A stretch of 64,000 nt of DNA from Telopea speciosissima (Eukaryota; Streptophyta; Magnoliopsida; Proteales; Proteaceae). The number at the start of each line of letters is the position of its first letter. Positions within the stretch are counted from its first letter, which is position 1. The notes beneath the pieces were generated by a model that made no database searches, was not told the DNA's origin, and worked only from the letters and a program-made list of their open reading frames with translations. The stretch lies in contig NC_057916.1 in the NCBI RefSeq assembly GCF_018873765.1, forward strand, positions 28,557,501-28,621,500. Direction: 5' to 3'. This document shows, piece after piece, positions 59,503 to 64,000 of the stretch. A program made the position numbers and the translations under genes.

Positions 59503-59689
59503 AAAAAAATTCATGGATTGGTTTCTTTTTTGTTTCAAATCCTGTTTCTTTCTATGTATTTGTTGCAGATGCAGGTCAAGAATCAATCGAACCACTAAAC
59601 ATCCTTGATCCATCTCCCATGCTTCTTCGAAGTTTGTCTTACACTGATGCCCTATTGCTGTGTCCGTGAGTGAAAGCCATCTTCATGAG

Positions 59690-59870
59690 GTTTCTTGTAG
59701 CATTTTGATGGTAGAAAGCTAGACCAAGACCCGTGTTCTCGGGCAAGGCGCTCGGGCAAGGGTAAGGCGGACATTGTGTGCGGCACTCTGTCTGGGCCGC
59801 ACAGGCTGTTACGGGCAAAGCACCGTAGAAGATCACGATCCTGTTTTGAACTACTTCCTTGGGTAGCAAT
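59690..59870. other. GC-rich block of unknown origin
   Basis: GC content is well above the flanks (CGGGCAAGGCGCTCGGGCAA, GGGCCGCACAGGCTGTTACG), with an open frame on the minus strand (59652-59936). I recognise no protein. It could be organellar or repeat-derived sequence. Confidence 0.3.
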
Positions 59871-60720
59871 GGATACCGATATTATAAAATGGAGCAAGAT
59901 GTTGTACCGATACACAGAGAACATCGGTGAGTTCATTGGTGTTAGATGGTGTTGCGGTTGATCGTTGACATGGCTAGTAGAAATGCAACACTGAGGGCTG
60001 AGTTTTGGATTTTCAATTACATGTTTTTCTTGCTTTTTTACAGTTTAGTGGAGGTTATATAAAATGGACTTTTCCATTCAATCACTAACACACACCGTCA
60101 GGTTTAGGGTTAAGTAATCGGGCAATAGTACATGGGCTGTATAAGTAATTTTTCTCTTTTTTCTTTCTTTTCGAGTTTGGTAACGTTGAATGTCCGAGCT
60201 GCCACGTGTTGACATCTCCATCTGGCGCTACCCAACTGCACATTTGTAGGGAATTAGAGAAGATTAAAATCCTGTACGAGGACACTCCTCTAGACTTGAC
60301 CACCACCCACATGGAATCTAAAATAGTTTTTATTTATTTTGTTTTCGATTTTTGTATTTTGAACCACCTGATCTCTTTTATAATAGAAGGTTACAATTAC
60401 AAATCAATCAGTTGTCAGTTGATAGTTGATACCCTCCTCCAACTTTTATCATCTCCGTCGGTTCCATTTAATCATTTTTTTCCCGACTTCATTTCTCAAA
60501 TCTCGAATTCTCAATTGCGCCGGACACTTCTCTGGTAGGGTTCGCGGCGGGCTATCTTCTCCCTGAGATTCGGGTGTTGGGCAATTGGGTGTCGTTTCTG
60601 CTGCAAAAAATCAAAAGGTTTCACTTTCCTCTTCGGGAAGATTCGACGATCTACTGCATTTAAACTTTTCCTTTTGGGTTTCCACGATAGAAAGTTAGGT
60701 CGAAGAAAGATCGACTTTCG

Positions 60721-60777
60721 ATGCGAATTCGTAGATATATGCAGGTTCGGGTTTTAGTGTTTCGATTTACATGCTAG
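60721..60777 (+). promoter_or_regulatory. Upstream ORF in the BPM leader
   Basis: ATG followed by 17 codons and TAG, entirely within the presumed BPM 5' leader and 82 nt before the main start. It may reduce main-ORF translation if transcription starts upstream of it. Transcript start unknown. Confidence 0.45.
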
Positions 60778-60850
60778 GGTTTGATCATTGCGTGAAAAGG
60801 TCCAGGAGAAAAAAGAAGAAAAATATTGTCTGAGGAGTTCGCTTAATTTG

Positions 60851-60928
60851 ATGAAATCATGGCTAAATGTGAGTCCAATCTCTCTCAGAACAAACGCTCC
60901 TTGTCGTCCATATACGTTCCGTCGCTAG
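60851..60928 (+). promoter_or_regulatory. Out-of-frame uORF overlapping the BPM start
   Basis: ATGAAATC lies 8 nt before the BPM start (ATGGCTAAATG) in another frame, with 25 codons and a TAG inside the coding exon. Ribosomes starting here would bypass the BPM start. The main ATG has G at +4 but a weak -3 base (T). Confidence 0.5.
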
Positions 60929-61280
60929 ATTCGTGCTCCAAGTCCATCAACGAGACGGTGAATGGTTCGCATCAATTCACAATAAAGGGATACTCTCTTG
61001 CGAAGGGGATGGGTGCAGGGAAATACATATCAAGTGATATGTTCACCGTCGGAGGGCATCAATGGGCAATATACTTCTATCCCGACGGCAAAAATCCAGA
61101 GGATAGTTCCATGTACGTGTCTGTGTTTATTGCATTGGCAAGTGAAGCTACGGACGTCAGGGCGTTGTTTGAGTTGACTTTGTTGGACCAGAGTGGGAAG
61201 GGGAAGCACAAAGTTCATAGTCACTTCGACCGCTCACTCGAAAGTGGTCCTTATACTCTCAAGTACAGAGGGAGTATGTG
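60859..61280 (+). CDS. BPM3: BPM-family MATH-BTB protein, first exon (gene continues beyond window)
   Basis: From ATG 60859 the frame gives the complete plant-type MATH domain: [80 protein letters not shown] and LKYRGSMW. The donor GTATGT at 61281 splits the W codon, as expected from BPM proteins that continue GYKRF. The remaining 2.7 kb holds no BTB exon, so intron 1 exceeds 2.7 kb and the BTB/POZ and C-terminal parts lie off the edge. BPM proteins are CUL3 adaptors: MATH binds substrates (for example MYB, ERF and HD-ZIP factors) and BTB binds CUL3, mainly in the nucleus. The paralogue symbol is inferred from neighbour order; by sequence alone it could be any of BPM1-BPM4. Confidence 0.9.
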
Positions 61281-63954
61281 GTATGTATATTGTTTCTACT
61301 TTTGATCATCGCCTTGTCCTTTTAAATCCTCCAATCTGTACTGTGTTCCTTTGCACTGATGCAGTGTATGCCTCTTTATTACATCCATAAAAAACAGATA
61401 TTTGTTCAACACTGGTGTATACCTGTTGTAATCGGATGATCCCTCGTATGTCTTCATTTGTAAAATATTCCCTCATGCATCTCTCTTTGTCAATATCTAG
61501 TGGAGATCCTTCAGTCATCTGTTACCCACCATTGGTATAATCTCCAGTACATGTTCACATTAATGTACTACGTCAATCCATGCTCTTAACTAGGATAATC
61601 TGATGAGTGAAAATAGAATTACTTCCAGTGTGCCAATTCACTCACCCTAGGGTTGGTCCTACAGGTTGAAATTATGCTTCTTTGGTAATTAGCTAGATTC
61701 TTGAATAATGTTTCTAGTAGGGTTCCAGCATAACTAACCTAACAGCTTAGGAATTTCAAGAAACTCAAAAGGATTTCTTGTCCAGCCAATATGTGGTGCT
61801 GTTCAGGATGGGAGTGGTTTCTAGTTTTTTGAATGGTTTTAAGTTAGATGGGTGGTTCATTCAGGTTCTTCGCATTTTTACATTTCCTTTCAATCAGTTG
61901 GGTTAATGTGGTTTATATGCCAATAAGCTGGAGGGAATTGTTAAGGAATAGTGTGGGCTTGAGATTCGATGCAGTGGTTGATAATTGCAAGGTTTATGTA
62001 GTCTAAATGATGGCCATTGTTCTCAAGTTATGGATGATTGCAGAAAAAATATAATAAAGAAATAGGAAGAGCAGAACAGAAGGGAAAATGTAGGACTGCA
62101 TCTTCATGCAGTGAGTCCACAATATAAGACATTTGACTAGCAAAACTAAGATTCATTTCTGTAAAAGTTAAATGGAAATCCTCTTTCATTATATTCCTAA
62201 TTATCTAAATCTGAAATTAGCTGATAACAAGTAGATTGAAATGTGCTGGTGTGGAACAGATTCAGGGTGTTGCAGAGAACCCTAGTTCACAACATGCAGA
62301 GATGCCCATTTATGTATCTTATAGAAAACCATGGTCTCCTTAAGATGTAGCTGTACAAGTAAGTTGAATGCAAGGAAGAACAAGATTTGGCACCAAGCAG
62401 TGGACTTTGTCTTTGAAACCAACCAAAACATCAGAATTGAGATATTACACCCAATTTAAGGTGTATCTTAGTGTCTATTTTGGAATCTTGCTACAACTTA
62501 AACTGCAAAATATGTAAACCATACAATGGGAGATTATTTTTTCTAGTAGTTGACTGAAATAAATAACCTTATAAGACTAAAATGCCTATGAAAACTAATA
62601 ATATCCAGTGGAAAAACATAATTTAGAAGTACTCCTGGTTCCTGTTCAAGGAGAAATTTAGAAAACTGATAAAACTAACTATGAGAAAATCTAAGAGTGT
62701 AGCCATACTATCAGAAAACCCTTTGGAGCTCCCCTTTTTTGGTAGATACCTTCCAAATGTAAAGAAAGAAGGCCACACTGTCTTCAGCTTCTTGGCCATT
62801 TGACAGCTTTGTGGAGATGCTCTTGCATCAGATGTTAATCTTTTAATTTGAACTTTTTCATTACTAGGTTCAAAATCCTTGCTGACTGTCCTTTTCGGTA
62901 GGGCATTGTGCTTCTTTGTATCTTTGGAGCCCAAATCATGAGTCCCCCTCCCTCTTGCCAATCCAATTGACATGATGATTTTATTAGCATCTCCCCCCTC
63001 CCTGCAGAAAAGAAGCCAGGAATCTTTTAGTGATGCCTATTAGAACTGAAGAATCTCACATATTCATTTTGCAAGAATGTTCCATGGGATTTGATTCTTA
63101 TGTTCACTTAGAAAGGCTTGGTTGAGAGTCTTAATGATTTTGTTCAAGTTTAGGGAGCCATTGGAACCTATACCTAAGAAGAATGAAGAAATCAAAGAAA
63201 GGAAGTAGAACTTTCATTTGTAGAGGAGTCTTGATTGGTGATGTTGCCTTGATTTTTTCCCTCCTCCAATGCCTAGGATCGCCTAGGTGCCGTGACAACT
63301 ATGGTTGTTGTTACTGTTAATTTGCTGCTGTTTTACTGTCTTTGCTGTTGTTGCTGTGTTTGGGAGTTTGTTCACTGGTTGAGCTTCTTCTCGATTGGTA
63401 GCAGGCTAGCAGCTAGTAAATTCTTCCACGTTTTTTTCGTTTCTGAAATTCAAATGGAGATGATCAACATGCTTGGGTGATCAGAAAATAAAATCTTCTG
63501 TTTCCATTTAAGTTATGTTGGAGTTACACATACAAAAGGTAGACATTACGGGGTCCTGAAATTCAGTCATGCCTTGGGGTGCCAAATTCTAGCTACCGTT
63601 CTCCGATTGATTTGAAATTTGGTGGTTGGTGTCTGTGATAAACCCTAGAATTGAAAGATTTTTGTGAGGTTGAATTGTATGGAATTTGAAGTATACTGCT
63701 TTTCTAAACTTAAAAGTGCATAGTTGTCTGACAGGGTTGTCTGTTTGACTCACCTATGGCTTGTTGAATCTATTATTTATATATTCACCTAAACGGCTTC
63801 TTGCTTCTTGTTGAATTGTCTTGATCACTTTAATGCCAAGTTGTTCATTTCTAAGTTCGATTTTTTCCTTAAAATTGGTGAGCGTTCTAGATTTAGGTTG
63901 TTGATGAACACTTTTGGGGGTCCTTTACCTACTAGAATTAGGGATTATTGGCCC
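61281..63954. other. BPM intron 1, partial
   Basis: Intron sequence without recognised exons. A short half-element with GCCTAGGATCGCCTAGGTGC and the end ACAACTATGG lies at 63268-63303 (compare the element at 49006). Nothing else nameable. Confidence 0.6.
63268..63303. repeat. Half copy of the GGCGCCTAGG word-repeat element (copy 8)
   Basis: In reverse it reads CCATAGTTGTCACGGCACCTAGGCGATCCTAGGC. It shares the CATAGTTGT(G/C)A(A/C)GGCACCTA end of the element at 49006, but no second inverted end is visible. Confidence 0.45.
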
Positions 63955-64000
63955 ATAGTTTCAAAGTCAATTTGTATGATAGTCAAAACTGGTCAAGGAG

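Overview
This is nuclear DNA of a flowering plant, most likely a woody species with a repeat-rich genome. The genes have many GT-AG introns, all three intact genes have close Arabidopsis counterparts, and most of the rest is made of plant transposons (Mutator-like, Ty1/copia, Ty3/gypsy chromovirus, TRIM, LINE, Au-type SINE, MITEs). I cannot name the species. Coordinates were read by eye, and splice sites were chosen to keep frame and family similarity.

Genes. HESO1 (small-RNA uridylyltransferase) runs on the + strand, with coding exons from 17031 to 39532. PMT11 (Golgi-type putative methyltransferase) runs on the - strand, 54174 down to 42587. The first exon of a BPM3-like MATH-BTB adaptor gene lies on the + strand at 60859-61280 and the gene runs off the right edge. 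HESO1 and PMT11 converge; PMT11 and BPM diverge. As I recall them, the same three families are consecutive loci in Arabidopsis (At2g39740, At2g39750, At2g39760), so this looks like an ancient microsyntenic block inflated by transposons. HESO1 comes to 453 codons in eight coding exons and PMT11 to 690 codons in nine exons; both keep frame across every junction.

Layout. 1-15.5 kb is gene-poor: a LINE fragment, two nested Mutator-like elements with perfect 9-bp target duplications, a 2.6-kb solo-LTR-like block, a receptor-kinase pseudogene, LINE relics and a decayed plastid trnI-CAU. 15.5-39.5 kb is HESO1. Its first coding intron (10.9 kb) holds a minus-strand copia element that was itself hit by a SINE, a TRIM and an unusual word-repeat element. 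A later 5.6-kb intron holds a chromovirus fragment. 39.5-42.6 kb is the convergent spacer. 42.6-54.2 kb is PMT11, whose 6.2-kb intron carries a Mutator-like element, several word-repeat elements and a copia 3' end. 54.2-60.8 kb is the divergent spacer, with MITEs and a broken cytokinin-dehydrogenase exon that lacks its FAD-attachment histidine. 60.8-64 kb is BPM exon 1 and intron.

The most unusual signal is a dispersed family of short elements with CATGGTT-like inverted ends. Their interiors are built from one short self-complementary word repeated with variation, and the word differs between copies (GGTATCG, GAGATCTCG, GGTTTCG, GGAATCGG, GGCGCCTAGG). Two copies have near-perfect 9-bp target duplications, and one of these sits inside a recognisable copia gag gene.
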